From: Burkholderiales bacterium | Lineage (GTDB): Bacteria > Pseudomonadota > Gammaproteobacteria > Burkholderiales > JAEUMW01 | Length of the DNA stretch: 44,432 nucleotides | NCBI GenBank assembly: GCA_016791285.1 | Contig: JAEUMX010000277.1 | Coordinates: 1-44,432 of the forward strand | Direction: 5' to 3' | Shown: positions 27,874 through 38,565 of the stretch, piece after piece | Layout: the number at the start of each line of letters is the position of its first letter | How positions within the stretch are numbered: the stretch's first letter is position 1 | Made by a program: the position numbers and the translations under genes | Notes under the pieces: model-generated | The model's database searches: none | What the model was told of the DNA's origin: nothing | The model's input: the letters and a program-made list of their open reading frames with translations, nothing else

Positions 27874-27905
27874 GGTGCACCTCCCTTCGGAGGCTCAACC
27901 CTATA

Positions 27906-27955
27906 CCGGACATTTCATGTGTTACCTGGACCGGACATTCCTCATGTTACTAACA
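27906..27955 (-). repeat. Right IS terminus: inner copy plus outer inverted repeat
   Basis: Read on the minus strand, the outer module (27931-27955) begins TGTTAGTAAC and ends ATGTCCGG; the inner one (27906-27930) has GGTAACAC and ATGTCCGG. Same doubled layout as the left terminus. Confidence 0.85.
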
Positions 27956-27971
27956 GGTGCCAGGGAAGCAG
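27956..27971 (+). repeat. Target-site duplication, right copy (16 bp)
   Basis: Exact copy of 26604-26619, directly after the right terminal inverted repeat. Confidence 0.93.
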
Positions 27972-27991
27972 CCGCCCTGTCAACCACGATG

Positions 27992-28000
27992 TGGTAGTAT
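27992..28000 (+). promoter_or_regulatory. Extended -10 promoter element upstream of secA
   Basis: TGG followed by TAGTAT (27995-28000) fits an extended -10 element. No good -35 is seen. The start of transcription would be near 28007, the 5' edge of the candidate structured RNA. It lies 21 bp after the IS target duplication. Confidence 0.4.
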
Positions 28001-28006
28001 GGCCAG

Positions 28007-28206
28007 CTTCGATCACGGGAACAACCAGCTCGCGCGCCGTGCGCACGCGCCAGAGGGTCGAAGTCGCGGCGCGGTCTTGTCGGCGTCGCGTGATCGGGGG
28101 CCGGAACAGAGCCGGCCGCGCGTGCGGTCCGCAGACGCCGCAAGCGAGGCGCGCCGGGATCAGGACAAGGGGGTGAGGAGCGCACGATGGCTCCTCACCC
28201 CTTTTG
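28007..28206 (+). ncRNA. Candidate structured leader or small RNA upstream of secA
   Basis: About 200 nt without a credible protein, starting just after an extended -10 and ending in an intrinsic terminator. CGATCACG (28010-28017) can pair with CGTGATCG (28088-28095) as a long-range 8-bp stem. GGCCGG (28099-28104) pairs with CCGGCC (28112-28117). CGCC/GGCG near 28136-28149 gives a further stem. The layout fits either a free small RNA or a transcription attenuator controlling secA. I do not recognise a known RNA family. Confidence 0.35.
28167..28206 (+). terminator. Intrinsic terminator or attenuator before secA
   Basis: GGGGTGAGGAGC (28170-28181) and GCTCCTCACCCC (28190-28201) form a perfect 12-bp stem with an 8-nt loop, followed by TTTT (28202-28205); AA before the stem extends the pairing. 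It acts in the plus direction, 41 bp before the secA ATG. Transcripts from upstream must end here or be allowed through. Confidence 0.85.
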
Positions 28207-28246
28207 CATTCATCAACAGCCTGTTAAGGTCCGATTCGAAAATTCG

Positions 28247-30961
<2,715 letters not shown>

Positions 30962-30971
30962 CCGCACCGCC

Positions 30972-32201
30972 ATGCCCGTCAACCTCTCCGCCCCGGATCC
31001 CGCGACGCTGCTGCCGATCGCCGGGGTGCGCCTGGGTGTTGCCGAGGCCGGTATCCGCAAGGCGCACCGCAAGGATCTCCTTGTCATGGCGCTCGACCCG
31101 GGTGCCCGGGTCGCCGGCGTGTTCACCCAGAACCGCTTCTGCGCCGCGCCGGTGATCGTGGCGCGCGAGCATCTTGCCTGCGGGCACGAGATCCGTGCCC
31201 TGCTCGTCAACACCGGCTGCGCCAACGCCGGCACCGGCGACGACGGCCTGTGGCGGGCGCGGGAGAGCTGCGCGGCCCTCGCGATGCGCCACGGTTGCGA
31301 GAGCCTGCAGGTGCTGCCCTTCTCCACCGGCGTCATCATGGAACCCCTGCCGGTGGGACATCTCTCCGATGGCATACCCGCTGCGCTCGCGGACCTGCGC
31401 GCGGACAACTGGGCCGCAGCCGCCGAGGCGATCATGACCACCGACACCCTGCCCAAGGCCGTCTCGCGCCAAGTGCAAGTCGGCGGCCGCACGGTCGGCC
31501 TGACCGGCATCGGCAAGGGTGCCGGCATGATCCATCCGAACATGGCGACCATGCTCGCCTTCGTCGCGACCGACGCCCGCGTCGCGCAGCCGCTGCTCGA
31601 AGCGGCACTGCGCGAGGCGACGAACCGGTCGTTCAATCGCATCACGGTCGATGGCGACACGTCCACCAACGACGCGTTCATGCTGGTCGCCACGGGCCAG
31701 GCCGACATGCCCGAGATCACGGCATCGCAGAGTCCCGAGTTTCGCGCCTTTGCCGAAGCGGTGGCCGACCTCGCCGTCGCACTCGCGCAGGCGATCGTCC
31801 GCGACGGCGAAGGCGCGACCAAGTTCATCACGATCGAAGTCGGGGGCGGGCGCGATCGTGAGGAATGCGACCGGGTTGCGTTCTCGATCGCCCACTCACC
31901 GCTCGTGAAGACGGCTTTCTTCGCCTCCGATCCGAATCTGGGACGCATTCTCGCCGCGGTGGGCAAGGCAGGCATCGCCGACCTCGATCAGACGCGCATC
32001 GACCTCTTCCTGGACGATGTGCCGGTGGCGAAGGACGGCGGCCGCAACCCCAGTTATCGCGAAGCCGACGGACAGCGCGTGATGCAGCAAAGCGAGATCA
32101 CGGTGCGGGTCGAACTCCATCGCGGCGCAGCGCGCGCCACGGTCTGGACCTGCGATCTCTCGCACGACTACGTGAGCATCAACGCCGACTACCGTACTTG
32201 A
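30972..32201 (+). CDS. argJ: Bifunctional ornithine acetyltransferase / N-acetylglutamate synthase
   Basis: A 409-residue arginine biosynthesis enzyme that recycles the acetyl group from N-acetylornithine to glutamate. It is made as a precursor that cleaves itself before the nucleophilic threonine; the site is visible as NMA-TML with Thr193. [15 protein letters not shown] and [14 protein letters not shown] are family hallmarks. Whether it is mono- or bifunctional cannot be told by eye. It follows secA by 10 bp and overlaps the DUF815 gene at TGATG. Confidence 0.96.
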   Translation: MPVNLSAPDPATLLPIAGVRLGVAEAGIRKAHRKDLLVMALDPGARVAGVFTQNRFCAAPVIVAREHLACGHEIRALLVNTGCANAGTGDDGLWRARESCAALAMRHGCESLQVLPFSTGVIMEPLPVGHLSDGIPAALADLRADNWAAAAEAIMTTDTLPKAVSRQVQVGGRTVGLTGIGKGAGMIHPNMATMLAFVATDARVAQPLLEAALREATNRSFNRITVDGDTSTNDAFMLVATGQADMPEITASQSPEFRAFAEAVADLAVALAQAIVRDGEGATKFITIEVGGGRDREECDRVAFSIAHSPLVKTAFFASDPNLGRILAAVGKAGIADLDQTRIDLFLDDVPVAKDGGRNPSYREADGQRVMQQSEITVRVELHRGAARATVWTCDLSHDYVSINADYRT

Positions 32202-33121
32202 TGGTGAGCGCGCCGCAGCCGCCCGCCTGCTTCGACGCGGTGCTTGCCCGCCTCGAAGCGATCCTCGAGCGTGCCGAGAACCTGCTCGACGTGCCCGCGG
32301 CAGCGACGCCCGACTGGCGAGCAGCGATTGCCTGGCGCTGGCGGCGCGGGCGCCGCGGCGGCGCGCTGCAACCGGTGCGGCGTCCGCACGCCATCCGGCT
32401 TGCCGACCTGCACGGCGTCGACGCGCAGAAGTCGCTCGTCGACCGCAACACGCGGCAGTTCGTTGCCGGCTACCCGGCCAACAACGTGCTGCTCACGGGC
32501 GCACGCGGCACCGGCAAGTCCTCTCTTGTGAAGGCGCTCCTGAACGAGTACGCGCGCCGCAAGCTCCGCGTCATCGAGATCGAAAAGCAGGATCTCGGCG
32601 ACCTGCCCGAGCTCGTCGACCTGGTTGGCGACCGACCCGAACGCTTCATCCTTTACTGCGACGACCTGTCGTTCTCCGCCGAGGAGCCGGGGTACCAGGC
32701 GCTCAAAGCCGTGCTGGACGGTTCTCTCGCCGCGACCTCGGAGAATCTCGTCGTGTACGCGACCTCCAATCGTCGCCATCTCATGCCCGAGTACATGCAG
32801 GAGAACCTCGAGGCGCATCGCGTAGGCGACGAGATCCATCCCGGGGAGTCGGTCGAAGAGAAGATCTCGCTCTCCGAACGCTTCGGCCTGTGGGTGTCGT
32901 TCCACCCCTTCAGGCAGGAGCAGTATCTCGACATCGTGCGCTACTGGGTCGCCTGGCACGGCGCGGCGGTGAAGGACGCGCCACGGCTCGAGCGCGAGGC
33001 GCTGCAATGGGCGCTCGGGCGTGGCTCGCGCAGCGGGCGCGTCGCGTTCCAGTTCGCGCGCGACTGGGCCGGACGGCATCGGGCCCGACCGACGGCTGCC
33101 GCAAAGCGGGACCGTGCCTGA
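32201..33121 (+). CDS. DUF815-family AAA-type ATPase
   Basis: A 306-residue P-loop ATPase of the DUF815 family. Walker A is GARGTGKSS at about residues 99-107, with a Walker B-like segment RFILYCDDLSFS and a sensor-like YATSNRRHLMPEY. The N-terminal 80 residues are more variable. Its cellular role is not established. It is linked to argJ by a one-base overlap and to the MutT-ThiE gene by an 8-bp overlap, so all are likely cotranscribed. Confidence 0.85.
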   Translation: MVSAPQPPACFDAVLARLEAILERAENLLDVPAAATPDWRAAIAWRWRRGRRGGALQPVRRPHAIRLADLHGVDAQKSLVDRNTRQFVAGYPANNVLLTGARGTGKSSLVKALLNEYARRKLRVIEIEKQDLGDLPELVDLVGDRPERFILYCDDLSFSAEEPGYQALKAVLDGSLAATSENLVVYATSNRRHLMPEYMQENLEAHRVGDEIHPGESVEEKISLSERFGLWVSFHPFRQEQYLDIVRYWVAWHGAAVKDAPRLEREALQWALGRGSRSGRVAFQFARDWAGRHRARPTAAAKRDRA

Positions 33122-34076
33122 CCGCGCATCGTCGCTGACCGAGGTCGTGGCGGCGGTCCTCATCGACCGGACGGGACGCTTCCTGCTCGCACAGCGGCCG
33201 CCCGGGAAGGTCTACGCGGGGTACTGGGAGTTCCCGGGCGGCAAGGTGGAGGCGGGCGAGGCACTGGCGCAGGCGCTGCGGCGCGAACTCCTCGAGGAGC
33301 TCGGTATCGAGGTGCGCAGCGCATATCCCTGGATCACGCTGAGCTATCGCTATCCGCATGCTTTCGTGCGGCTGCGGTTCTTTCGCGTCGTCGACTGGAC
33401 GGGCGAGCTCCATCCGCACGAAGGGCAGGCGTTCGCCTGGCAGCGCCTGCGCGACATCGACGTGGCTCCGGTTCTCCCGGCGAATGGTCCGGTGCTGCGC
33501 GCCCTCGCGCTGCCCCATGTGTATGGCATCACCCGCGTCGCGGAGCTGGGCGTGGCGGACTTCACCGCGCGCCTCGATGCCGCGCTCGGGGCCGGTCTGC
33601 GCCTCATCCAGTTGCGCGAGAAGGCGCTCGACGCGGACACGCTGGCTATCGTGGGGCGCGATATTGCACGACGCTGTCACGCCGTGGGCGCGAAGCTGCT
33701 CGTCAATGGCGATGCGGACTTCGCCGGATCCATCGGCGCCGACGGCGTGCATCTGTCCGCCGCGCGACTGATGGCGCTGACCAGGCGTCCGGAGGTCGAA
33801 CTATGCGCGGCCTCGTGCCACGATCGCGCAGAACTCGATCGCGCCGTCGACCTGGGTGCCGATTTCGTGGTGCTCGGACCCGTGCACCCGACGCCCACGC
33901 ACGAAGGCATGAGGACACTCGGCTGGGAGGGATTCGCAGATCTGGTCGAGGATTACCCGCTTCCTGTCTTTGCCTTGGGCGGCATCCGCCCGGACGAGCT
34001 CGCAGTCGCCTGGTCCCGCGGTGCTCACGGCATCGCGATGATGCGCGGCGCGTGGCCGGGCGAGCGGCGCCCGTGA
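33114..34076 (+). CDS. Nudix (MutT) hydrolase fused to a ThiE/TenI-like domain
   Basis: A 320-residue fusion. The N-terminal domain (about 8-135) is a MutT-type 8-oxo-dGTP diphosphatase with the Nudix box starting at GGKVEAGEALAQALRREL and ending EELGI. The C-terminal domain (about 140-315) has the thiamine-phosphate synthase fold: LIQLREK, GADGVHLSA and LGPVHPTPTH. Canonical ThiE residues look altered: NG instead of ND after the third strand, and His where the phosphate-binding Lys follows PTxT. So thiamine synthesis is doubtful. Such fusions are known in proteobacteria. The GTG at 33114 overlaps the previous gene. Confidence 0.88.
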   Translation: MPDRASSLTEVVAAVLIDRTGRFLLAQRPPGKVYAGYWEFPGGKVEAGEALAQALRRELLEELGIEVRSAYPWITLSYRYPHAFVRLRFFRVVDWTGELHPHEGQAFAWQRLRDIDVAPVLPANGPVLRALALPHVYGITRVAELGVADFTARLDAALGAGLRLIQLREKALDADTLAIVGRDIARRCHAVGAKLLVNGDADFAGSIGADGVHLSAARLMALTRRPEVELCAASCHDRAELDRAVDLGADFVVLGPVHPTPTHEGMRTLGWEGFADLVEDYPLPVFALGGIRPDELAVAWSRGAHGIAMMRGAWPGERRP

Positions 34077-34080
34077 TGCC

Positions 34081-34488
34081 ATGCGACGCGCCACCCGGCT
34101 CTTGGTCCCTGCTCTGGCAGTGCTTCTGGGTGGCGGATGCAAAGATCAGGCGCCGGATGCGCAGCTCGCGAACTGTCCCGACCCGGTGGCGGGCTGCCGC
34201 TTCGAGTTGGGGGGCGAAACGGTGCGGTTGCGGTTTTCGCAGCCGCCGCGGGCCATGCGCCCCTTCGTGATGGAGGTGGAAGCACCTCGCGCCGTTGCCG
34301 TCGCGGCGGATTTCACGATGCCGGGAATGGACATGCTGCCCAATCACCACGACCTCGCGCAAGAACCGGATGGGCGCTGGCATGCTGCCGTCGTGTTGCC
34401 GCTCTGCATCTCGGGCCGTGCCGACTGGCACCTCGCACTGACCGTCGGCGATCAGCGCGCGTCGGTCTCCTTCACCGCCAAGCGGTAA
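34081..34488 (+). CDS. Small lipoprotein with a YtkA/FixH-like domain
   Basis: A 135-residue secreted protein. The signal peptide ends in LGGGC, so lipidation at about Cys20 is likely. The mature part has a beta-rich pattern resembling YtkA/FixH-like domains: MRPFVMEVEAP, FTMPGMDMLPN with closely spaced methionines and histidines (NHHDL), and LPLCISGRADWHLAL. Methionine/histidine-rich surfaces in such proteins can bind copper, but this is inference. It begins 4 bp after the MutT-ThiE gene. I cannot assign a process. Confidence 0.7.
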   Translation: MRRATRLLVPALAVLLGGGCKDQAPDAQLANCPDPVAGCRFELGGETVRLRFSQPPRAMRPFVMEVEAPRAVAVAADFTMPGMDMLPNHHDLAQEPDGRWHAAVVLPLCISGRADWHLALTVGDQRASVSFTAKR

Positions 34489-34498
34489 CCGGGTACGG

Positions 34499-34690
34499 CT
34501 ACTCGGTGTCCTCGGGAGGGCGCGGGGCGTCGGGTATCGCGACGCGGTATTGCTCGCTCGCCCAGGCGCCGAGATCGATCAACTTGCAGCGCTCCGAACA
34601 GAAGGGACGGAAACGGCTCGCCGTGCTCCATTCGACGGGCGCACCGCATTGGGGACAGAGCACCACACGGGGCCTCGACTGCGATGCCAT
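34499..34690 (-). CDS. yacG: YacG zinc-binding DNA gyrase inhibitor
   Basis: A 63-residue YacG protein. Four cysteines in CPQCG at about 12-16 and CSERCK at about 31-36 bind one zinc ion, followed by [13 protein letters not shown], the conserved helix. In E. coli it binds GyrB and inhibits gyrase. It is last in the minus-strand unit pilC-pilD-coaE-zapD-yacG, 9 bp after zapD, the usual order in betaproteobacteria. Confidence 0.94.
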   Translation of the reverse strand: MASQSRPRVVLCPQCGAPVEWSTASRFRPFCSERCKLIDLGAWASEQYRVAIPDAPRPPEDTE

Positions 34691-34699
34691 TGTCCGTCC

Positions 34700-35512
34700 T
34701 CAGAGGCTGCAGAACGTAAGCTCGAAGGGGACGTCGTGCTCCACGACGCGCGCGCGGTCGGAGCCGCTGAGTCCCGTGAAGCGGACGTTGAGCGCGTACT
34801 TGTTGGCACTGATCTCCGGGACGCAGGCGAACGCGTGATCGAGCCGCAGGCGGACGAGCTGCGCCACCTTGCCCGCGAGCATGAGCTGGAACACACCTCG
34901 CAGCGCGACCTGCGGACTCGTCTTGCCACCCTCGCGCAGGAGGCGCAGCACGATGGCGAGCCCATCGCAGATCGGTTCGAAATGCTGCATCCAGCTGTTG
35001 AGATCGGCGTGGCGTGACTCGGGATCGCCGTTTAGCCAGTAGTGGTAAGACGGCAGGTCGAACGCGCAGGCACCGCCGGGTATGGTCGTGCGCTGCTTGA
35101 TGCTCATCAGCCACTCGTTCTCGCGCAACTCCTGGCCGACCTTTCCCGAAACCGACAGCATGCGGGAATGCGCGCGTTCGATGTCGACCAGGACCGCTTC
35201 CAGCGCCCCCTGGGCAATCGCGGGGTTGTTGCGCAGCGCGTCCAGGCTCTGCCGCTGCCGGTCGAGCTCCTGCAGGAGCTCGGACTTGAGATCGGCGCGG
35301 GCGGTGATCTCGAGCATGTCGAACACAGTGACGAGGGCGACATGATGTTCGAGCGGCTCCGTCCCGGCGGCGAAGTAGCGGACCCGGCGCTGCAGATCCT
35401 CGAGACGCAACAGCGTCCGAACACGCTCGTTCAGAGGGTATTCATACGCGATCACTGCGGTGCGCAGCGTCGAGGGGGCTGTGAGGTCGAGCGTGTCCAT
35501 CGGGTCGCGCAA
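34700..35512 (-). CDS. zapD: Z-ring associated protein ZapD
   Basis: A 270-residue ZapD (DUF1342) protein that binds the FtsZ C-terminal tail and bundles protofilaments. It has the conserved YEYPLNERVRTLLRLEDL near the N-terminus, a helical middle and a beta-strand C-terminal half (CDGLAIVLRLLREGG, FELTFCSL at the end). The first ATG is at 35512; a second in-frame ATG at 35500 (MDTLDL) is an equally good start. It lies between coaE and yacG. Confidence 0.93.
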   Translation of the reverse strand: MRDPMDTLDLTAPSTLRTAVIAYEYPLNERVRTLLRLEDLQRRVRYFAAGTEPLEHHVALVTVFDMLEITARADLKSELLQELDRQRQSLDALRNNPAIAQGALEAVLVDIERAHSRMLSVSGKVGQELRENEWLMSIKQRTTIPGGACAFDLPSYHYWLNGDPESRHADLNSWMQHFEPICDGLAIVLRLLREGGKTSPQVALRGVFQLMLAGKVAQLVRLRLDHAFACVPEISANKYALNVRFTGLSGSDRARVVEHDVPFELTFCSL

Positions 35513-35545
35513 AAATAAACGAAAACGCGGCGCGAAGCCAGCGTT

Positions 35546-36160
35546 TCAGTGATCGGCCGCGTCTGCCGCGAGTTGCACGTACGCGGCATGGAGTCGTTCC
35601 ACTTGAGCACGCAGGAAGTGCTCGTCGCGATTGTTGTCGATCACGTCGTCCGCCGCTGCGAGGCGGGATTGGCGATCGATCTGGGCGGCCGCGATGGCGG
35701 CAACGGCCTCGCGCGTGAGGCGGCTGCGCTCCATGGTGCGGCTGATCTGCACCTCGACGCAGACGTCCACGACCAGCAGCCGGTGCACGAGCTCGAGATA
35801 GTTGCCGGTCTCGAGCAGGAGAGGGACCACGAGCAGCACGTAGGGCGCGACCGCAGTCGCGATCCGACGTTCTGCCTCGAGCCGGATCAACGGGTGCAGA
35901 ATGCCCTCCAGACGTTCTCTCGCAGCGGCATCCGAAAACACCTTCTCGCGCATCGCCACCCGGTCCAGGCCGCCGTCGGACCTCATGGTCCCGGGGCCGA
36001 ATGCGTCCCGCAGCGCGGGCATGGCGGCGCCCCCGGGTCCGGTCAGCGCATGAGAGATGGCATCGGTATCGACGACGGCAGCCCCGAGCTCGCCAAACAT
36101 CTGTGCGGCCGTGGATTTGCCGCTGCCGATGCCGCCGGTAAGGCCAACGATAAAGGGCAT
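35546..36160 (-). CDS. coaE: Dephospho-CoA kinase
   Basis: A 204-residue kinase for the last step of coenzyme A synthesis. P-loop GLTGGIGSGKST at about residues 6-17, then DTDAISHALTGPGG (substrate region) and PLLLETGNYLELVHRLLVVD. Length is normal. It lies between pilD and zapD, a frequent arrangement in beta- and gammaproteobacteria. Confidence 0.95.
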   Translation of the reverse strand: MPFIVGLTGGIGSGKSTAAQMFGELGAAVVDTDAISHALTGPGGAAMPALRDAFGPGTMRSDGGLDRVAMREKVFSDAAARERLEGILHPLIRLEAERRIATAVAPYVLLVVPLLLETGNYLELVHRLLVVDVCVEVQISRTMERSRLTREAVAAIAAAQIDRQSRLAAADDVIDNNRDEHFLRAQVERLHAAYVQLAADAADH

Positions 36161-36238
36161 GACGAAAATCCTCCGCCGTCATTGTCAGCGTGAAATGCGG
36201 CGGGGGAAAGCCCCTGCGGGGCGAAGCGGACGAGCACG

Positions 36239-37099
36239 TCAGGCGCCCGGGAAGTACAGGCGCGTCAGAGCGTCGCCCCAGATCAGAGCGATGAACCCGC
36301 CGAGCGCGAGGTACGGGCCGAAGGGGATGGGGGTGCCACGTCCATGGCGGGCGAGCAGGATCAGGGTGATGCCGATCGCGGCGCCGACGCCGGCCGAGAG
36401 CAGGATGACCGCCGGCAACAACTTCCAACCCAGCCAGGCACCGATCGCGGCCAGGAGCTTGAAGTCGCCGAATCCCATTCCTTCCCTGCCGGTCAGCAGC
36501 CTGAACAGCCAGTAAACGGTCCAGAGAATCAGATAGCCTGCCACCGCCCCGATGACAGCTGCGTGGAGGTCGGTAAAGGTGCCGAACAGATTGAACAGAA
36601 GGCCAGCCCAGACGAGCGGCAGCGTGATGCTATCGGGCAGGAGCTGGGTGTCGAGATCGATGAACGCAAGTGCGATGAGCGACCACAGGAAGCACAGCGC
36701 ACCGAGCGCGGCCATGCTGGCTCCGAAGCGCCAGGCGACGAAAGCGCTGAGCGCGCCGGTGAGAATTTCAACGATCGGGTAACGGGCCGGGATACGGGTC
36801 TTGCAGGCGGCGCATCGCCCGCCGAGGACGAGCCAGCTGACGACCGGGATATTTTGCAGCGCGGTGATGGGGTGACCGCAGCCGGGGCAGGCCGAGCGGG
36901 GCGAGACGAGGTTGAACGGCGGGATATCGGCGAGGGGCTCGCCGCGCAACTCCGCGCACTGGATCTGCCACTCCCGCTCCATCATCTTCGGCAGGCGGAA
37001 GATGACGACGTTGAGGAAGCTGCCGATCATTAGGCCCACGACGAGCGCTACGCCAGCGAACAAATCGGGCGAGGCCCTGAGGGCACCGATGACCTCCAT
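36239..37099 (-). CDS. pilD: Type IV prepilin peptidase / N-methyltransferase
   Basis: A 286-residue inner-membrane aspartate protease that cleaves and methylates type IV prepilins and type II secretion pseudopilins. The N-terminal zinc-type cysteine pairs are CPGCG and CAACK. The catalytic aspartates are in FIDLDTQLLPDS and GFGDFKLLAAIGAWLG. About seven to eight hydrophobic segments. It follows pilC by 39 bp. Confidence 0.95.
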   Translation of the reverse strand: MEVIGALRASPDLFAGVALVVGLMIGSFLNVVIFRLPKMMEREWQIQCAELRGEPLADIPPFNLVSPRSACPGCGHPITALQNIPVVSWLVLGGRCAACKTRIPARYPIVEILTGALSAFVAWRFGASMAALGALCFLWSLIALAFIDLDTQLLPDSITLPLVWAGLLFNLFGTFTDLHAAVIGAVAGYLILWTVYWLFRLLTGREGMGFGDFKLLAAIGAWLGWKLLPAVILLSAGVGAAIGITLILLARHGRGTPIPFGPYLALGGFIALIWGDALTRLYFPGA

Positions 37100-37138
37100 G
37101 AAAAGCGCGGGCGCAGGCGAACCGGGTCTTGCCCCGGA

Positions 37139-38371
37139 TCAGACCACCGCGCCCATCTTGAAGATCGGCAGGTACATCGCCACCACCATGCCGCCGATGA
37201 GCGTGCCAAGGATCACCATGATGAGCGGCTCCATCAGGCTCGACAGAGCTTCCACGGCGTCGTCCACTTCCTGCTCGAAGAAGTCGGCGATCTTCGCGAG
37301 CATCGCATCAAGCGATCCAGCCTCCTCGCCGATCGCCACCATCTGCAGCACCATGTTGGGAAACACTTCGCTATTTTGCATGGACTGCGTCAGGCTGACG
37401 CCGGTGCTCACTTCCTGTTGAATTCTCTTGGTTGCCACGAAGTAGACGTAGTTGCCGGATGCCCCGGCCACCGAATCGAGCGCTTCCACGAGCGGTACGC
37501 CCGCCGCGAACATCGTCGACAGCGTACGCGCCCAGCGCGCCATCGTGGCCTTGCGAATGACATCACCGAAGATCGGCAGCCGCAGCATCAAACGGTCCAT
37601 GAAGGCCTGCATCTTCACGGAGCGCTTCCAAGTGTAGAAGAAGAACCAAATGGTACCGGCGATGAGTCCGAACATCCACCACCAGTTCGCCACGAAGAAA
37701 TCGGAGATCGAGATGACGATGAGCGTCGGCGCCGGCAGGTCCGCGCCAAAGCTGCTGAACACCTGCTTGAAGGCCGGGATGACGAAGATCATGATCACTG
37801 CGGTAACCAGAAACGCGACCGCTATGACCGCCGTCGGATAGAAGAGCGCCGACTTGATCTTGCTCTTGATGGCGAGGATTTTTTCCTTGTAGGTCGCCAG
37901 CCGGTCGAGCAGGTTGTCGAGGATGCCCGCGGCTTCTCCCGCGCGGACCAGGTTGCAGTAGAGGGCGTCGAACTGCAGAGGGAACTTCGCGAAGGCCTGT
38001 GCCAGGTTGTTGCCGGTTTCCACGTCGAGCTTGATCGACATCAGCATCCGTTGCACGGCCGGATTCGAGTGGCCCTTGGCCACGATGTCGAAGGCCTGCA
38101 GCAGCGGCACGCCGGACTTCATCATCACGGCGAGCTGTCGCGTGAAGAAGGTGATGTCCTTGTCCGTGACCTTCCGGCCGCGACCGATACGCTGCTTTTT
38201 CAGCTTGCGGACGCGAATGCCCTGCCGCCGCAGGATGACGTTTGCCAGTGCCTCGCCGGGCGCGCGGACTTCGCCGCGGACCGTCTTGCCGGTACGGTCC
38301 TGGCCCTCCCAGACGAAGGTGATGTCCTGAGCTTCCTTCCTGGTGCCTATGGTGGCGGTTGCGGTTGCCAT
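37139..38371 (-). CDS. pilC: Type IV pilus inner-membrane platform protein PilC
   Basis: A 410-residue GspF/PilC family protein, the inner-membrane platform for pilus assembly. It has the two T2SSF repeats, at about 70-195 and 275-400, with three hydrophobic segments (AVIAVAFLVTAVIMIFVIPAF, WWMFGLIAGTIWFFFY, LIMVILGTLIGGMVVAMYLPIF). Usual partner pilB is not next to it; a CorC-like gene lies upstream on the same strand instead. Confidence 0.95.
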   Translation of the reverse strand: MATATATIGTRKEAQDITFVWEGQDRTGKTVRGEVRAPGEALANVILRRQGIRVRKLKKQRIGRGRKVTDKDITFFTRQLAVMMKSGVPLLQAFDIVAKGHSNPAVQRMLMSIKLDVETGNNLAQAFAKFPLQFDALYCNLVRAGEAAGILDNLLDRLATYKEKILAIKSKIKSALFYPTAVIAVAFLVTAVIMIFVIPAFKQVFSSFGADLPAPTLIVISISDFFVANWWWMFGLIAGTIWFFFYTWKRSVKMQAFMDRLMLRLPIFGDVIRKATMARWARTLSTMFAAGVPLVEALDSVAGASGNYVYFVATKRIQQEVSTGVSLTQSMQNSEVFPNMVLQMVAIGEEAGSLDAMLAKIADFFEQEVDDAVEALSSLMEPLIMVILGTLIGGMVVAMYLPIFKMGAVV

Positions 38372-38543
38372 TCTATGTCCCCCGATGAACGCGCCGGGTC
38401 AGGTCCGCGACGCGAGTTCCATGCAAGCCCTGAGAAGGTTTCTTGGCGGGCAGGTGTGGATGCCGAAGCTCCGCAGACCTTGTCGTGATGGGGCGTTCTG
38501 GGAATACCGCCCGACGTGTGGCCGCGGACCGCCGACAGGCGTT

Positions 38544-38561
38544 GCAGCAATTAATATGCCG
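38544..38561 (-). promoter_or_regulatory. Possible sigma-54 promoter of pilC-pilD
   Basis: On the minus strand GGCA and TTGCT are placed so that GG and GC are exactly 10 bases apart (38559-38560 and 38547-38548), the -24/-12 spacing of sigma-54 promoters. The -12 half (TTGCT) is perfect and the -24 half partial. It lies about 170 bp upstream of pilC in a 194-bp gap that has no gene. Confidence 0.25.
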
Positions 38562-38565
38562 CGCC

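Larger units (their letters stand above)
26620..27955 (-). mobile_element. Complete insertion sequence, ISNCY/IS1202-type
   Basis: A 1,336-bp element with one transposase gene, imperfect terminal inverted repeats starting TGTTAGTAAC at both ends, and 16-bp target duplications. Each terminus holds two tandem 25-26-bp modules of the form GTAAC-N(9-10)-TGTCCGG: 26620-26645 and 26646-26670 at the left, 27906-27930 and 27931-27955 at the right. These are likely transposase binding sites. As I recall, the IS1202 group has an ISTde1-like subgroup with target duplications of about 15-18 bp, which would fit. It lies between dciA and secA, and no gene appears to be cut. Confidence 0.92.

Noticed and set aside
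27964..27973. GGAAGCAGCC, identical to the 3' arm of the SRP RNA (4.5S) core
   Set aside because: The GNAR tetraloop and the matching 5' arm are missing and the flanks do not fold into the SRP hairpin, so a 10-base match by chance is likelier.
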